Assembly (NCBI GenBank): GCA_030433805.1 | Contig: JARUXA010000021.1 | Coordinates: 20,938-84,937 of the forward strand | Direction of reading: 5' to 3' | Length of the DNA: 64,000 nucleotides | Source of the DNA: Sphingomonas sp. PsM26 | GTDB lineage: Bacteria > Pseudomonadota > Alphaproteobacteria > Sphingomonadales > Sphingomonadaceae | In this document: piece after piece, positions 17,389-26,719 of the stretch | How positions within the stretch are numbered: the first letter of the stretch is position 1 | Layout: each line of letters begins with the position of its first letter | Position numbers and translations under genes: made by a program | The notes under the pieces: generated by a model | What the model was told of the DNA's origin: nothing | What the model saw: the letters and a program-made list of their open reading frames with translations, nothing else | Database searches by the model: none

Positions 17389-18896
17389 GCGACCTGTCCG
17401 CCCTCAAGAGATCGCTCCAACCGCACGCGGACCGCAGGCGGTCCGTTCGGGGCGGAGGGTTTCGCACGGGTGCGTTCTGGAACCAGGTCGGGGCACGGTT
17501 CCTGCCGTTTGCGGATGCGGCAAGCGTGGAATTGCCGCTTGGTCGGCTCCTGCGGTTGTCGCTGTTCCAGGTATCGGTCGGGATGGCGGCGGTGCTGCTG
17601 ACCGGCACGCTCAACCGCGTGATGATCGTCGAACTCGGCATGGCGAGCTGGGCGGTGGGCGCGATGGTATCGTTGCCGCTCGTCTTCGCGCCGCTACGCG
17701 CGCTGATCGGGTTCAAGTCGGATCACCACCAGTCGCTGCTCGGGTGGAAGCGCGTGCCGTATCTGTGGTTCGGGACGTTGCTCCAGTTCGGCGGGTTCGC
17801 GTTGCTGCCGTTCGCGTTGCTGGTGATGACCGGGCTGGGGAATGGCCCCGCGATCGTCGGGCAGGTCGGCGCGGGGATCGCGTTTCTGATGGTCGGTGCG
17901 GGGATGCACACGACGCAGACCGCGGGCCTTGCGCTCGCGACCGATCTCGCGCCGCCCGACAGCCGACCTCGCGTCGTTGCGCTGCTGTATGTCATGCTGC
18001 TGATCGGCATGATGGTCAGCGCGATCGTGATCGGGCGCCTGCTCAACCATTTTACCCCGACGCATCTGGTGCAGATCGTCCAGGGCGCCGCGGTGCTGAC
18101 GGTCGTGCTCAACATCACCGCCTTGTGGAAACAGGAGCCGCGACGGCGTGGCGGCACCGTGGCGGACGACCGCCGCGAGAGCTTCCGGGAAATGTGGGCG
18201 ATCTTCATCGCCCGCCCGCGGACAATGCGGCTGCTCGTCGCGACCGGGCTCGGGTCCGCAGCTTTCTCGATGCAGGACGTGTTGCTCGAGCCGTATGGCG
18301 GGCAGATCCTCGGACTGTCGGTCGGCGCGACGACGTCGCTGACCGCCTTGTGGGCGATCGGGATGCTGAGCGGTTTCGCGCTCGCCGCGCGTGCGCTCGG
18401 CAAGGGTGCCGAGCCGCACCGACTGGCGGGGTTCGGCGGGGTTGCGGGGATCGCAGCGTTCCTGGGCGTGATCTTCGCCGCACCCTTGCACGCCGCCGCG
18501 CTGCTCGCGGTCGGGGCCGCGATGATCGGATTTGGCGGGGGGCTATTCTCGGTCGGCACGCTGACCGCGGCGATGGCGATTTCGGACGCGCGCGACCTCG
18601 GCGGTCGGACCGGCCTGGCGCTCGGGGCGTGGGGCGCGGTGCAGGCGACGTGCGCCGGGTTGGCGATCGCGATCGGCGCAATCTTGCGCGACGTGACGTC
18701 CGCGGCGGCGATCCGCCACGCGCTCGGGCCGACGCTGGCCGATCCCGCGACCGGCTACGGCATCGTCTACGCACTCGAAATCGCACTGCTGCTCGCGACG
18801 CTTGTCGTGCTCGGGCCGCTCGTCCGCCCGGCGACCGATCCGGCCGCGATCCGCTTTGGCAAAACCCGTTTCGGCCTTGCCGAATTTCCGGCTTAA
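17385..18896 (+). CDS. lhaA: LhaA, light-harvesting 1 assembly transporter (PucC family)
   Basis: MFS-type protein needed for LH1 assembly, probably delivering bacteriochlorophyll. The 503-aa protein has 12 membrane segments and PucC-family motifs: LTGTLNRVMIVELGMASWAV, the charged loop GFKSDHHQSLLGWKRVPYLW, and AFSMQDVLLEPYGGQILGLS. GTG start overlapping the bchM stop, and directly upstream of puhA, a universally conserved pair. Confidence 0.94.
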   Translation: MSDLSALKRSLQPHADRRRSVRGGGFRTGAFWNQVGARFLPFADAASVELPLGRLLRLSLFQVSVGMAAVLLTGTLNRVMIVELGMASWAVGAMVSLPLVFAPLRALIGFKSDHHQSLLGWKRVPYLWFGTLLQFGGFALLPFALLVMTGLGNGPAIVGQVGAGIAFLMVGAGMHTTQTAGLALATDLAPPDSRPRVVALLYVMLLIGMMVSAIVIGRLLNHFTPTHLVQIVQGAAVLTVVLNITALWKQEPRRRGGTVADDRRESFREMWAIFIARPRTMRLLVATGLGSAAFSMQDVLLEPYGGQILGLSVGATTSLTALWAIGMLSGFALAARALGKGAEPHRLAGFGGVAGIAAFLGVIFAAPLHAAALLAVGAAMIGFGGGLFSVGTLTAAMAISDARDLGGRTGLALGAWGAVQATCAGLAIAIGAILRDVTSAAAIRHALGPTLADPATGYGIVYALEIALLLATLVVLGPLVRPATDPAAIRFGKTRFGLAEFPA

Positions 18897-18911
18897 CTGG
18901 GGAGACAGACC

Positions 18912-19682
18912 ATGCACCCGACCCTAACCCCCGGCATCGATGTCGCGCTGCTGATCTTCTACGCGTTCGTCCTGTTCTTCATCTGCCTCGTCTTCTATCT
19001 CCGCCGCGAGGATCGGCGCGAGGGCTATCCGCTCGAGCATGAGTTCACCGGGCGGCTCGAATCCGAAGGCGGACCGTTCCTCACCGCGCTCCCCAAGACG
19101 TTCAAGCTGTCGTTCGGGCGCGGCACCGTGACCACCCCGACGCAGGGGCGCGAACCGGTCGAGATCGCGGCGCGCTTCACCGATCGTTTTCCGGGCGCGC
19201 CCTATGCGCCGACCGGCAACCCGCTGGTCGACGGGATCGGCCCCGCGGCCTACGCCAACCGCGCGAAACATCCCGATATCGACATGGAAGGCCATCCGCG
19301 GATCGTGCCGATGGGCAGTGCGCTCGATTTTGCAATCGAACGCCGCGATCCCGATCCGCGCGGGATGCCGGTGCTGGGGTGTGACGGTGCGCTCGCGGGG
19401 ACGGTTTCAGAACTGTGGATCGACCGCGCGGACCGGCTGATCCGCTATCTCGCGGTCGATCTGGCCGTCGGCGGCACGGTGCTCGTGCCGATGATGATGA
19501 CCGATATCCAGCGCGGTAACCGCCGCGTGGTGTGCGACGCGGTTACCGCCGCGCAATTCGCGGATGCGCCACGGATCGAGGCGACCGACCGGATCACTTT
19601 GTACGAGGAGGACCGTGTGCTCGGCTATTTCGGCGGCGGCTATCTCTACGCCACGCCCGATCGTCAGGAGCCGTTGCTGTGA
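18912..19682 (+). CDS. puhA: Photosynthetic reaction centre H subunit
   Basis: Caps the cytoplasmic side of the L-M pair and guides proton uptake to QB. The 256-aa protein has one N-terminal membrane helix (about residues 9-31) followed by YLRREDRREGYPLE, then a soluble beta-rich domain with RVLGYFGGGYLYATP near the C-terminus. A GGGGAGA site precedes the ATG. It overlaps puhB by 4 nt (GTGA). Confidence 0.96.
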   Translation: MHPTLTPGIDVALLIFYAFVLFFICLVFYLRREDRREGYPLEHEFTGRLESEGGPFLTALPKTFKLSFGRGTVTTPTQGREPVEIAARFTDRFPGAPYAPTGNPLVDGIGPAAYANRAKHPDIDMEGHPRIVPMGSALDFAIERRDPDPRGMPVLGCDGALAGTVSELWIDRADRLIRYLAVDLAVGGTVLVPMMMTDIQRGNRRVVCDAVTAAQFADAPRIEATDRITLYEEDRVLGYFGGGYLYATPDRQEPLL

Positions 19683-20329
19683 CCGAACATGACCACGAAC
19701 CGATCCCGGGCCTGCCGGGGCTGCTCCCCCTGGACGAGCGCATCCTGTGGCAGGGTGCCCCCGACTGGCGCGTGCTCGCGCAGACCGCATATCATACGCG
19801 GATCGTGACCGGCTATTTCGTCCTGCTCGCGGGATGGTCGCTTGGTGCGGCGCTGGCGCGCGGCGTGGATGCAATCGGCGACTTGTCGGGGGTCGGACTG
19901 ACCGCCGGGTTCGGTGCGATCGCGGTCGGGCTGCTCAACCTGCTCGCCTGGGGGGCGGCGCGGACGACGCTGTACACGCTGACCAACCGCCGGATCGTGT
20001 TCCGCATCGGCATCGCCTTCTCCAAGTGCATCAATCTGCCGCTGCGCCGGATCACAAGCGTCGGGCTGGCGGTGCAGGCGGATGGCTCGGGCGACTTGCC
20101 GCTCGCTCTCGAGAGCGAACGCAAATTGGGGTTCTTGGCGCTTTGGCCGCACGCACGCCCGTGGCGAGTCGCGACCCCCGAGCCGATGCTGCGCGCGGTG
20201 CCCGATGCGCGCCACGTCGCTGCACTGGTCGCGCGCGCGTGTCTTTCGGTCCATCCGCAGGGCACCGTCGCCCAGCCCGCATCCGTCTCTACGGCCGAGC
20301 CAGCGTTCGGCCAGGCGGTGGCGGCATGA
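19679..20329 (+). CDS. puhB: Reaction centre assembly protein PuhB
   Basis: Membrane protein aiding reaction centre assembly. The 216-aa sequence has the conserved N-terminal LPGLLPLDERILWQGAPDW, two membrane segments (about 40-95) and a PH-like domain with TNRRIVFRIGIAF and INLPLRRITSV. GTG start in the 4-nt overlap with puhA; stop in the ATGA overlap with puhC. Position and motifs fit PuhB in other PGCs. Confidence 0.92.
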   Translation: MTEHDHEPIPGLPGLLPLDERILWQGAPDWRVLAQTAYHTRIVTGYFVLLAGWSLGAALARGVDAIGDLSGVGLTAGFGAIAVGLLNLLAWGAARTTLYTLTNRRIVFRIGIAFSKCINLPLRRITSVGLAVQADGSGDLPLALESERKLGFLALWPHARPWRVATPEPMLRAVPDARHVAALVARACLSVHPQGTVAQPASVSTAEPAFGQAVAA

Positions 20330-20823
20330 GCCAGACGCACCCCGAACAGCTTCCGCGCGGCGCTCTGATTCTTGGCGGCGCGCTCGTCGCCTTCGCCTTC
20401 ACGCTGACCGCGACGATGCGGATCGCGCAGGTTCCGCCCGCGGCCTCGCCCGTGCTGTTGCGCAGTGCGGACCATGTTGCTCCCGTCCGGTCGCGCACGT
20501 TGCGGTTCATCGATGCGCCCGATCGCGGGGTGCGGATCGAGGATGCGGGCACCGGCCGCACCGCCTCTGTCATCGTGCCCGACCAGAAGACCGGGTTCAT
20601 TCGCGGCGTGATGCGCGGGCTTGCACGCGAGCGGCGGATGCGCGGGATCGGCAGCGCGCCGCCCTTTACCCTCACCCAGTGGCAGGACGGCGAACTGACG
20701 CTGACCGACACTGCGACCGGGCGCTCGATCGAACTCAACGCGTTCGGCACGACCAACCGCGCAGCGTTCGCGGCGCTGCTCGAAACTCCGGAGACGCCCA
20801 GGATCTTGGAGATGGGCAGATGA
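20326..20823 (+). CDS. puhC: Photosynthetic complex assembly protein PuhC
   Basis: A 165-aa protein with one N-terminal membrane helix (about 12-32) and a periplasmic domain; PuhC helps organise the LH1-reaction centre core. Family features are LRFIDAPDRGVRIEDAGTG, FIRGVMRGLARERRMRGIG and FTLTQWQDGELTLTDTATG. Coupled to puhB and to the next ORF by ATGA overlaps. Confidence 0.9.
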   Translation: MSQTHPEQLPRGALILGGALVAFAFTLTATMRIAQVPPAASPVLLRSADHVAPVRSRTLRFIDAPDRGVRIEDAGTGRTASVIVPDQKTGFIRGVMRGLARERRMRGIGSAPPFTLTQWQDGELTLTDTATGRSIELNAFGTTNRAAFAALLETPETPRILEMGR

Positions 20824-21116
20824 TCCCGTTCCGCCGCACCGCCTTCGACACGCCGTGCCGCGTGCTGGTCGAACATAGCGACGAATTCCTGTGCGCGCAT
20901 GTCGAGCTCGCGGACGGCGTCGCGATCAACCCGGGCGACCGGGTGCGGGTCCACGGCGACCCGATCCACGTCGCGTTCGGCGACTCACGCGTGTTCGAAC
21001 GGCTCGCCACGGTCGAGCGCGCGAGCGCGGTCGAGCGGTTGTGGACCAAGCTTTGCGGCCATTTCGAGATGACCGAACTGTACGAAGTCAGCTTTTCGGA
21101 TCGGAGACTGTCATGA
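20820..21116 (+). CDS. Conserved PGC protein of unknown function between puhC and acsF
   Basis: A 98-aa soluble protein, predicted mixed alpha/beta with a central turn-rich stretch VAINPGDRVRVHGDPIHVAFG and no signal peptide or membrane segment. It is locked between puhC and acsF by two 4-nt ATGA overlaps, so it is co-translated with the cyclase. I recall a similar-sized unnamed ORF in this position in other aerobic phototroph PGCs. A role in AcsF function or stability is inference from position only. Confidence 0.8.
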   Translation: MIPFRRTAFDTPCRVLVEHSDEFLCAHVELADGVAINPGDRVRVHGDPIHVAFGDSRVFERLATVERASAVERLWTKLCGHFEMTELYEVSFSDRRLS

Positions 21117-22189
21117 ACGCCATCACCGCGATCGCGCCCGCCGATATTCCACCAACCGATACGATGCGGATCGCGCGCGAGGATACCGTGCTGTCTCCCC
21201 GCTTCTACACCACCGATTTTGCGGCGATGGACCGGATCGACGTGTCGCCGGTGCGCGCCGAATGGGACCAGCTGATCGCCGAAATGGTCGCCGATCCCAA
21301 CCGGCGCCATTTCCGCCGCACCAATGCGTTCGACGGCGTGATCGAAAGCCTGCCCGATGGCCTACGCGAGGAATTCATCGATTTCCTGGTGAGCTCGCTC
21401 ACCGCCGAATTCTCGGGCTGCATCCTCTACGCCGAGATCCAGAAGCGCGCGCAGAACCCCGATATCAAGATGCTGTTCAAGCTGATGAGCCGCGACGAAA
21501 GCCGCCACGCAGGGTTCATCAACGATACGCTCAAAGATGCCGGGATCGGGGTTAACCTCAGCTTCCTGACCAAGACCAAGAAATACACCTATTTCCGCCC
21601 GAAATTCATCTTCTACGCGACCTATCTGTCGGAGAAGATCGGCTATTCGCGCTACATCACAATCTTCCGGCATCTCGCGCAGCACCCCGAATGGCGCTTC
21701 CACCCGATCTTCAACTGGTTCGAGGAATGGTGCAACGACGAGTTCCGCCACGGCGAGGCGTTCGCGATCCTGATGCGCACCGACCGCAAACTGCTGCGCG
21801 GACATAATGTGCTGTGGATCCGGTTCTTCCTCGTTGCCGTCTATACGACGATGTATGTCCGCGACCACAATCGCCCGGCGTTCCACAAGGCGCTCGGGAT
21901 CGACCCGACCGACTATGACCAGCGCGTCTTCACGGTCTGCTCGCAGATCACGCGGCAGGTCTTCCCGGTCGTGCTCGATACCGATGCGCCCGCGTTCCGC
22001 GCCGGGCTGGAGCGGATGCGCCGGATCGCCGCGGGGATCGACGCCGCGAAGGAACAGGGCGGCGTGATCGGCTGGATCAAGCGCACCGCGTTGGTCGGCG
22101 CGGCGGGGGTCGCGTTCGCGCGGCTGTATCTGACGCCGGTGCGGCGCAACGCGATCCCGGCCTCCGCGCGGCTGGTCCCGGCCTGGTGA
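21113..22189 (+). CDS. acsF: Aerobic Mg-protoporphyrin IX monomethyl ester cyclase
   Basis: Oxygen-dependent di-iron enzyme that forms ring E of (bacterio)chlorophyll. The 358-aa protein has the two carboxylate-histidine iron motifs, MSRDESRHAGF (about 126-136) and EWCNDEFRHGEAF (about 205-217), and the family N-terminal LSPRFYTTDF. No anaerobic bchE is in the window, which fits oxygen-requiring pigment synthesis. Overlaps puhE by 4 nt (GTGA). Confidence 0.97.
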   Translation: MNAITAIAPADIPPTDTMRIAREDTVLSPRFYTTDFAAMDRIDVSPVRAEWDQLIAEMVADPNRRHFRRTNAFDGVIESLPDGLREEFIDFLVSSLTAEFSGCILYAEIQKRAQNPDIKMLFKLMSRDESRHAGFINDTLKDAGIGVNLSFLTKTKKYTYFRPKFIFYATYLSEKIGYSRYITIFRHLAQHPEWRFHPIFNWFEEWCNDEFRHGEAFAILMRTDRKLLRGHNVLWIRFFLVAVYTTMYVRDHNRPAFHKALGIDPTDYDQRVFTVCSQITRQVFPVVLDTDAPAFRAGLERMRRIAAGIDAAKEQGGVIGWIKRTALVGAAGVAFARLYLTPVRRNAIPASARLVPAW

Positions 22190-22965
22190 CGATCCCGCCG
22201 CTCCTGTTCGCGCTGGTGCTGTGGTTCATCGGGACGGCGGCGGTGGTGTGGCTTGACAGCCGCCCGCGCGCGACCTTCCGCACGAGCTTCACGCTGGCGG
22301 GGGTGCTCGCCCTCGTCGCGACGGGTGCGGTGTGGTGGAGCGCGGACGAATCGAGCTGGGGCGGCGCGTATCTTGGTTTCGCGGCGGCGATTGTGATCTG
22401 GGGCTGGCATGAAATGGGGTTCCTGATGGGGTTCGTCGCCGGGCCCAATCGCCTGCCCTGCCCGCCAGGTGCCGCCGGATGGGATCGGCTTCGGCTTGCG
22501 ACCGCGACGGTGATCCATCACGAAGTCGCGATCGCCGCGACCGCGCTGCTGCTGTTCGCGCTGACCTGGGGCCAGCCCAACCAATCGGCGCCGCTCACGT
22601 TCCTGTTGCTGTTCGTCCTGCGGCTGAGCGCCAAGTTCAACCTGTATCTCGGCGTGCCCAATCTCAGCGACGAAGTGTTCCCGGCGCATCTCGCCTATCT
22701 CAAGAGCTATTTCCGCAAGCGCGCCGGCAATGCGCTGCTGCCGGTATCGCTGATCGGGTCGGGCGGGCTTGCGATCTGGGCGTGGACCGTCGCCGAAGCC
22801 GCGCCGCTGCGCAGTGGCGTGGGCGTGACCGCGAGCTTGCTTGCCGGGCTCTCCGCCCTTGGCATGATCGAGCATCTTTTTCTTGTCCTGCCGCTCAGGG
22901 ATGCCAAGATGTGGCATTGGGCGTCGGCCATAAACAAAGCGGCAAAAGCCGCTGCCAACGACTAG
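22186..22965 (+). CDS. puhE: PuhE, putative photosynthetic complex assembly protein
   Basis: A 259-aa polytopic membrane protein with about seven hydrophobic segments and family marks IWGWHEMGFLMGFVAGP, HHEVAIAATALLLF and KFNLYLGVPNLSDEVFP. Its role in the complex is not known in detail; loss in Rhodobacter alters pigment assembly. GTG start in the overlap with acsF; 17 nt before hemA. Confidence 0.9.
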   Translation: MTIPPLLFALVLWFIGTAAVVWLDSRPRATFRTSFTLAGVLALVATGAVWWSADESSWGGAYLGFAAAIVIWGWHEMGFLMGFVAGPNRLPCPPGAAGWDRLRLATATVIHHEVAIAATALLLFALTWGQPNQSAPLTFLLLFVLRLSAKFNLYLGVPNLSDEVFPAHLAYLKSYFRKRAGNALLPVSLIGSGGLAIWAWTVAEAAPLRSGVGVTASLLAGLSALGMIEHLFLVLPLRDAKMWHWASAINKAAKAAAND

Positions 22966-22982
22966 ACGCGGGAGGGTATGCG

Positions 22983-24203
22983 ATGGATTACGAGGCATTC
23001 TTTCAGGTTCAGCTCGACACGCTGAAAGAGGACGGGCGCTATCGCACCTTTGCCGAACTGGAGCGCAAGGCCGGGCAATTCCCGCGTGCGCGGCACCACG
23101 CCGAGGGTGGGGTCGACGAGGTCACGGTCTGGTGCTCGAACGACTATCTCGGCATGGGGCAACACCCCAAGGTCCTGGCCGCAATGCACGAGACGCTCGA
23201 TGCGTGCGGCGCCGGCGCGGGTGGCACACGTAACATCTCGGGGACCACGCACGCGCATGTCGTGCTCGAGGCCGAGCTCGCCGACTTGCACGGCAAGGAA
23301 GCCGCACTGCTGTTCACCTCGGGTTATGTCTCCAACTGGGCGGCGCTGAGCACGCTGGCCGCGCGGCTGCCCGATTGCGTCGTGCTGTCGGACGAACTCA
23401 ACCACGCCTCGATGATCGAGGGGATCCGCCACAGCCGCGCGCAATGCATCCGCTTCAAGCATAACGACGCGGCGGATCTCGACCGCCGCCTGTCCGAAAT
23501 CCCTGCGGACCGGCCGAAGCTGGTCGCGTTCGAGAGCGTCTATTCGATGGACGGCGACATCGCGCCGATCGCGGAGATCCTCGACGTGTGCGAGCGGCAC
23601 GGCGCAATGTCCTATCTCGACGAAGTCCACGGCGTCGGGCTCTACGGCCCGCGCGGCGGCGGGGTGGCCGAACGCGAAGGGCTGATGGACCGGGTCACGC
23701 TGATCGAGGGAACGCTGGGCAAGGCGTTCGGGGTGATGGGCGGCTATATCGCGGGCTCGGCCGCTTTGTGCGATTTCATCCGCAGCTTCGCGAGCGGGTT
23801 CATCTTCACCACCGCGCTGCCGCCCGCACTTGCCGCGGGGGCGACCGCGAGCATTCGTCATCTCAAGCACAGCGACGCGGAACGCGCGCAGCATCAGGCG
23901 CGTGTGGCGCAGGTGCGGCGGCGGCTCGACGCGATCGGCATCCCGACGATCGACAACCCGAGCCACATCATTCCGGTGATGGTCGGCGATGCGCACAAGT
24001 GCAAGATGATCAGCGACTGGCTGCTCGAACACCACGGCATTTATCTCCAGCCGATCAACTACCCGACCGTTCCGGTCGGCACCGAGCGGCTGCGGCTGAC
24101 ACCCTCGCCGGTCCATTCGGACGGCGATGTCGACAAACTGGTGAGCGCGCTGTCGGAAATCTGGTCGCAATGCGCGCTCGCGCGGCGCGCATTGGCGGCG
24201 TGA
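22983..24203 (+). CDS. hemA: 5-aminolevulinate synthase
   Basis: Condenses glycine and succinyl-CoA to 5-aminolevulinate, the first step of tetrapyrrole synthesis in alphaproteobacteria. The 406-aa PLP enzyme has WCSNDYLGMGQHPKVL, GTRNISGTTHAHVVLE, DEVHGVGLYGPRG and the PLP-lysine motif EGTLGKAFGVMGGY. Last gene of the superoperon, placing precursor supply under the same control as bch and puh genes. A second hemA for heme may exist elsewhere; not visible here. Confidence 0.97.
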   Translation: MDYEAFFQVQLDTLKEDGRYRTFAELERKAGQFPRARHHAEGGVDEVTVWCSNDYLGMGQHPKVLAAMHETLDACGAGAGGTRNISGTTHAHVVLEAELADLHGKEAALLFTSGYVSNWAALSTLAARLPDCVVLSDELNHASMIEGIRHSRAQCIRFKHNDAADLDRRLSEIPADRPKLVAFESVYSMDGDIAPIAEILDVCERHGAMSYLDEVHGVGLYGPRGGGVAEREGLMDRVTLIEGTLGKAFGVMGGYIAGSAALCDFIRSFASGFIFTTALPPALAAGATASIRHLKHSDAERAQHQARVAQVRRRLDAIGIPTIDNPSHIIPVMVGDAHKCKMISDWLLEHHGIYLQPINYPTVPVGTERLRLTPSPVHSDGDVDKLVSALSEIWSQCALARRALAA

Positions 24204-24234
24204 AAGTACAACCGGAATAGAACCGCCTGCACCT

Positions 24235-24272
24235 CCCCGTTCGTTTCGAAATTAGTCGAGAAACGAACGGGG
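24235..24272. terminator. Bidirectional hairpin between hemA and the DUF3422 gene
   Basis: A 13-bp perfect stem (CCCCGTTCGTTTC, 24235-24247; complement 24260-24272) with a 12-nt loop lies between the convergent ends of the two great PGC operons. No long T tract, so the terminator call rests on position and stem strength. Confidence 0.7.
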
Positions 24273-24300
24273 GGAAGCGCCGGGCCGCGAAGCCGTACCG

Positions 24301-25560
24301 CTATTCCGCCAGCCCCTGGCGCAACCGCCGCGCGAACAGCCACGCGCCCGCGAACACCGCGGGCACCGCGGCGACCATCACCCATTCCTTCCAGGCATGC
24401 GCCGGCGCCGCGAGATACCCGATCAGCGCGACCGCATAATAACTGATCGCGACGACCGACAAGCCCTCGACCGTCTGCTGCAGGCGCAGTTGCAGCTGCG
24501 TCCGGGTGTTCATCGATTCGAGCAGGTCGCGATTCTGCTTGGCGAGCGCGATGTCGATCCGGGTGCGGAGCAGTTCGCTCGTCCACGCCGCGCGCTGCGA
24601 CAGGTCCGCCAGCCGCGCCGAGAAGCTGTCGCAGGTCCGCACCGCGGGGGTCAGCCGCCGCTCGGTAAAGTCGGCCAGCGTCTGATAGCCGGGGATCCGC
24701 CCGATCCCGAGCGTCTCGAGCCGGTCGAGGCTGAGTTGCGCATAAGCGCGCGTCGCGCTCATCCGGTAGCGCGTTTCGGCGAGCAATCGCGCGAGCTCGG
24801 CCGACAGATAGGTCAGCTCGTCGAGCAGACTGTCATCCTGCGACACGCGCTCGGACACCGAGGCGGTCAGCCCCGCGAGCCGCGCCTCGAGCCGCGATAC
24901 GTCCGGCGTCAGCCGCTGCGCGAGCGGCAAGCCGAGCAGTGCCATGTTGCGGTAATTGCCCAATTCCTGGAGACGCAACACGAGTTGCGCGGGCTCGTCG
25001 CGGAGCAGCCCCTGGTCGAGCAGCAGCAGACGACCGAAGCCGTCGGGGTTGAGCCGGAAATCGGACATCACCCGCGCCTTGCCCCCCGCGACGTCGCACA
25101 GGATCAGCGCCTCGGGGACGAACAGCGTGTCGAGCGTTGCTTCATCGGGGGGATCGGTCCCTGCGGGATAGAGTGCGATCTGCGTCGCGCGAATGACGTC
25201 GCCGGGCATGTCGGTCAGGATTTCGGTTGCGGCCGGATCGAACACGCCGCTGGCGAAAGGCTGGTCGAACGCGCCCTCGCGCACGAAGGTGTAGCTCGCG
25301 AATTCGGTATGTCGCTCGAGCACAAGCTTCATGCCCCCGAGATCGACCACCGCATATTTGGTCGCGGGCGCAAGTGTCAGGCCGAGCCGCATCGCCACCG
25401 CCTCGAAATGCGCGCCGGCGCTCCCCGCCCCCGCTTCGCCCAACACCGTGACGATCTGCATCAGCCGGCATGGCGCGGTAAAACGCGGCAGCCGCCGGAC
25501 GTGCATCTCCTCCGCCAGCGCGGCGCGCAGCGGATGGCTGCGCAGACTTAGCCCGTCCAT
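24301..25560 (-). CDS. DUF3422 family membrane-anchored protein downstream of pufC
   Basis: A 419-aa protein recognised as the DUF3422 family (function unknown). The N-terminal LRSHPLRAALAEEMHVRRL and ALAKQNRDLLESMNTRTQLQ near the C-terminus are typical; two membrane segments follow (about 365-412), with long helical stretches before them. Start at ATG 25560 with GGGAG 7 nt upstream. It lies 61 nt after pufC on the same strand, so it is probably transcribed with puf; whether it serves photosynthesis is unknown. Confidence 0.85.
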   Translation of the reverse strand: MDGLSLRSHPLRAALAEEMHVRRLPRFTAPCRLMQIVTVLGEAGAGSAGAHFEAVAMRLGLTLAPATKYAVVDLGGMKLVLERHTEFASYTFVREGAFDQPFASGVFDPAATEILTDMPGDVIRATQIALYPAGTDPPDEATLDTLFVPEALILCDVAGGKARVMSDFRLNPDGFGRLLLLDQGLLRDEPAQLVLRLQELGNYRNMALLGLPLAQRLTPDVSRLEARLAGLTASVSERVSQDDSLLDELTYLSAELARLLAETRYRMSATRAYAQLSLDRLETLGIGRIPGYQTLADFTERRLTPAVRTCDSFSARLADLSQRAAWTSELLRTRIDIALAKQNRDLLESMNTRTQLQLRLQQTVEGLSVVAISYYAVALIGYLAAPAHAWKEWVMVAAVPAVFAGAWLFARRLRQGLAE

Positions 25561-25621
25561 GATCGCGCTCCCGACCATGGGGCGAGGCGTGCGCAACCGC
25601 CCGGCTGCGCACGCGCGCGCC

Positions 25622-26719
25622 TCATTGCCGTTTCGTCATCGCCTGCGGATTGGCCAATACCGCGGGCACCGCCGCCCCCGCCGCGCCGCCTTCGGGGGCG
25701 GCGGTGGGAACGGGCGGCCCTTTCAGCGTCGGATTGTCCGCGAGCATCGAATACCCGCCGAGCGGCTTGGACTGGCCCTGGTGGCAGGTCTGGCAATTGA
25801 TCTTGTATGGATCGCCATGTGGCCCCTTGCGATATGCCGGGAACACCGCGGTGAGCGGGGTGATATACCCTTCGTTCGAATCGCGGACCATGCGGATCCC
25901 GTAATAAGCGGTCGCGCGCTGCGGTCGGCTGAGGCTCCACGAGCGGAACGACTGGCTGTTGTGGCAATAGGTGCAATTGACCCCGAGCGCGGTGCTCATG
26001 TGCATCATCAGGCCGTAGCTCTTCTCGGCATCTTTGATTGACACGACATGGTTGGGGGAGGGATATTGGCTGCTCGATGCGACGCGGATCTGCGCCTTGC
26101 CCGCGAGATAGCTCTGGAACGGATCATAGGGGAGCGAGGCATAGCCGACGCTGACATTGGGGGTGTTCTGCCCGTGCTTGTTGCGCACGATCGTGTCTGG
26201 ATCCTCGACACCCTCTGCGATCGCCCATTTGTACGTCGGCACCGCATTGCCGCGGTGGCAGGTGTAGCAGGTCACCCCGGTCTTCTGGACATGGCTCGAC
26301 CATTTGCCGTTGATGTTGCGCGTCATCTGCAACATCCGCCGCGCGACGACCTTGGTGTATTTCTCGTCCGAGGCCATGTTCTCCGGGTTGTGGCAATAAT
26401 TGCAGCCCTGCTCGGGCGGCGCGACCCATTGGTTCATCGCTGCCATCAGATGGTTGAATCGCTCCGCCGACACGTCGCCCAGCACCTGGACATTCTGATA
26501 GGCCTCGCGTGCGCGCGGGCCGCTATCGTCGGGGAGCGCATAGGGCGGCGGAGGAATCGCGCCGAGCTTGACGACATGATCGGGGTCGACGATCTGCGCC
26601 ATACCGGTGCCGCGGAAGCCCGTCTGTTGCGATTGCTTGGGCCCAAGTTCGCACCCGCCGAGCGCGACGGTCGCGCCGATCAGCCCCGTCGCCGCGAATA
26701 TCCTGCCAAGACCGCTCAT
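25622..26719 (-). CDS. pufC: Reaction centre tetraheme cytochrome c subunit
   Basis: Re-reduces the oxidised special pair from the periplasm. The 365-aa lipoprotein has a signal peptide with lipobox LGGC (Cys23) and four heme sites, CNYCH, CYTCH, CTYCH and CQTCH, with the expected Met ligands in nearby helices (for example VVARRMLQM). The last ~40 residues are Pro/Ala/Gly-rich. ATGA overlap with pufM. Confidence 0.97.
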   Translation of the reverse strand: MSGLGRIFAATGLIGATVALGGCELGPKQSQQTGFRGTGMAQIVDPDHVVKLGAIPPPPYALPDDSGPRAREAYQNVQVLGDVSAERFNHLMAAMNQWVAPPEQGCNYCHNPENMASDEKYTKVVARRMLQMTRNINGKWSSHVQKTGVTCYTCHRGNAVPTYKWAIAEGVEDPDTIVRNKHGQNTPNVSVGYASLPYDPFQSYLAGKAQIRVASSSQYPSPNHVVSIKDAEKSYGLMMHMSTALGVNCTYCHNSQSFRSWSLSRPQRATAYYGIRMVRDSNEGYITPLTAVFPAYRKGPHGDPYKINCQTCHQGQSKPLGGYSMLADNPTLKGPPVPTAAPEGGAAGAAVPAVLANPQAMTKRQ

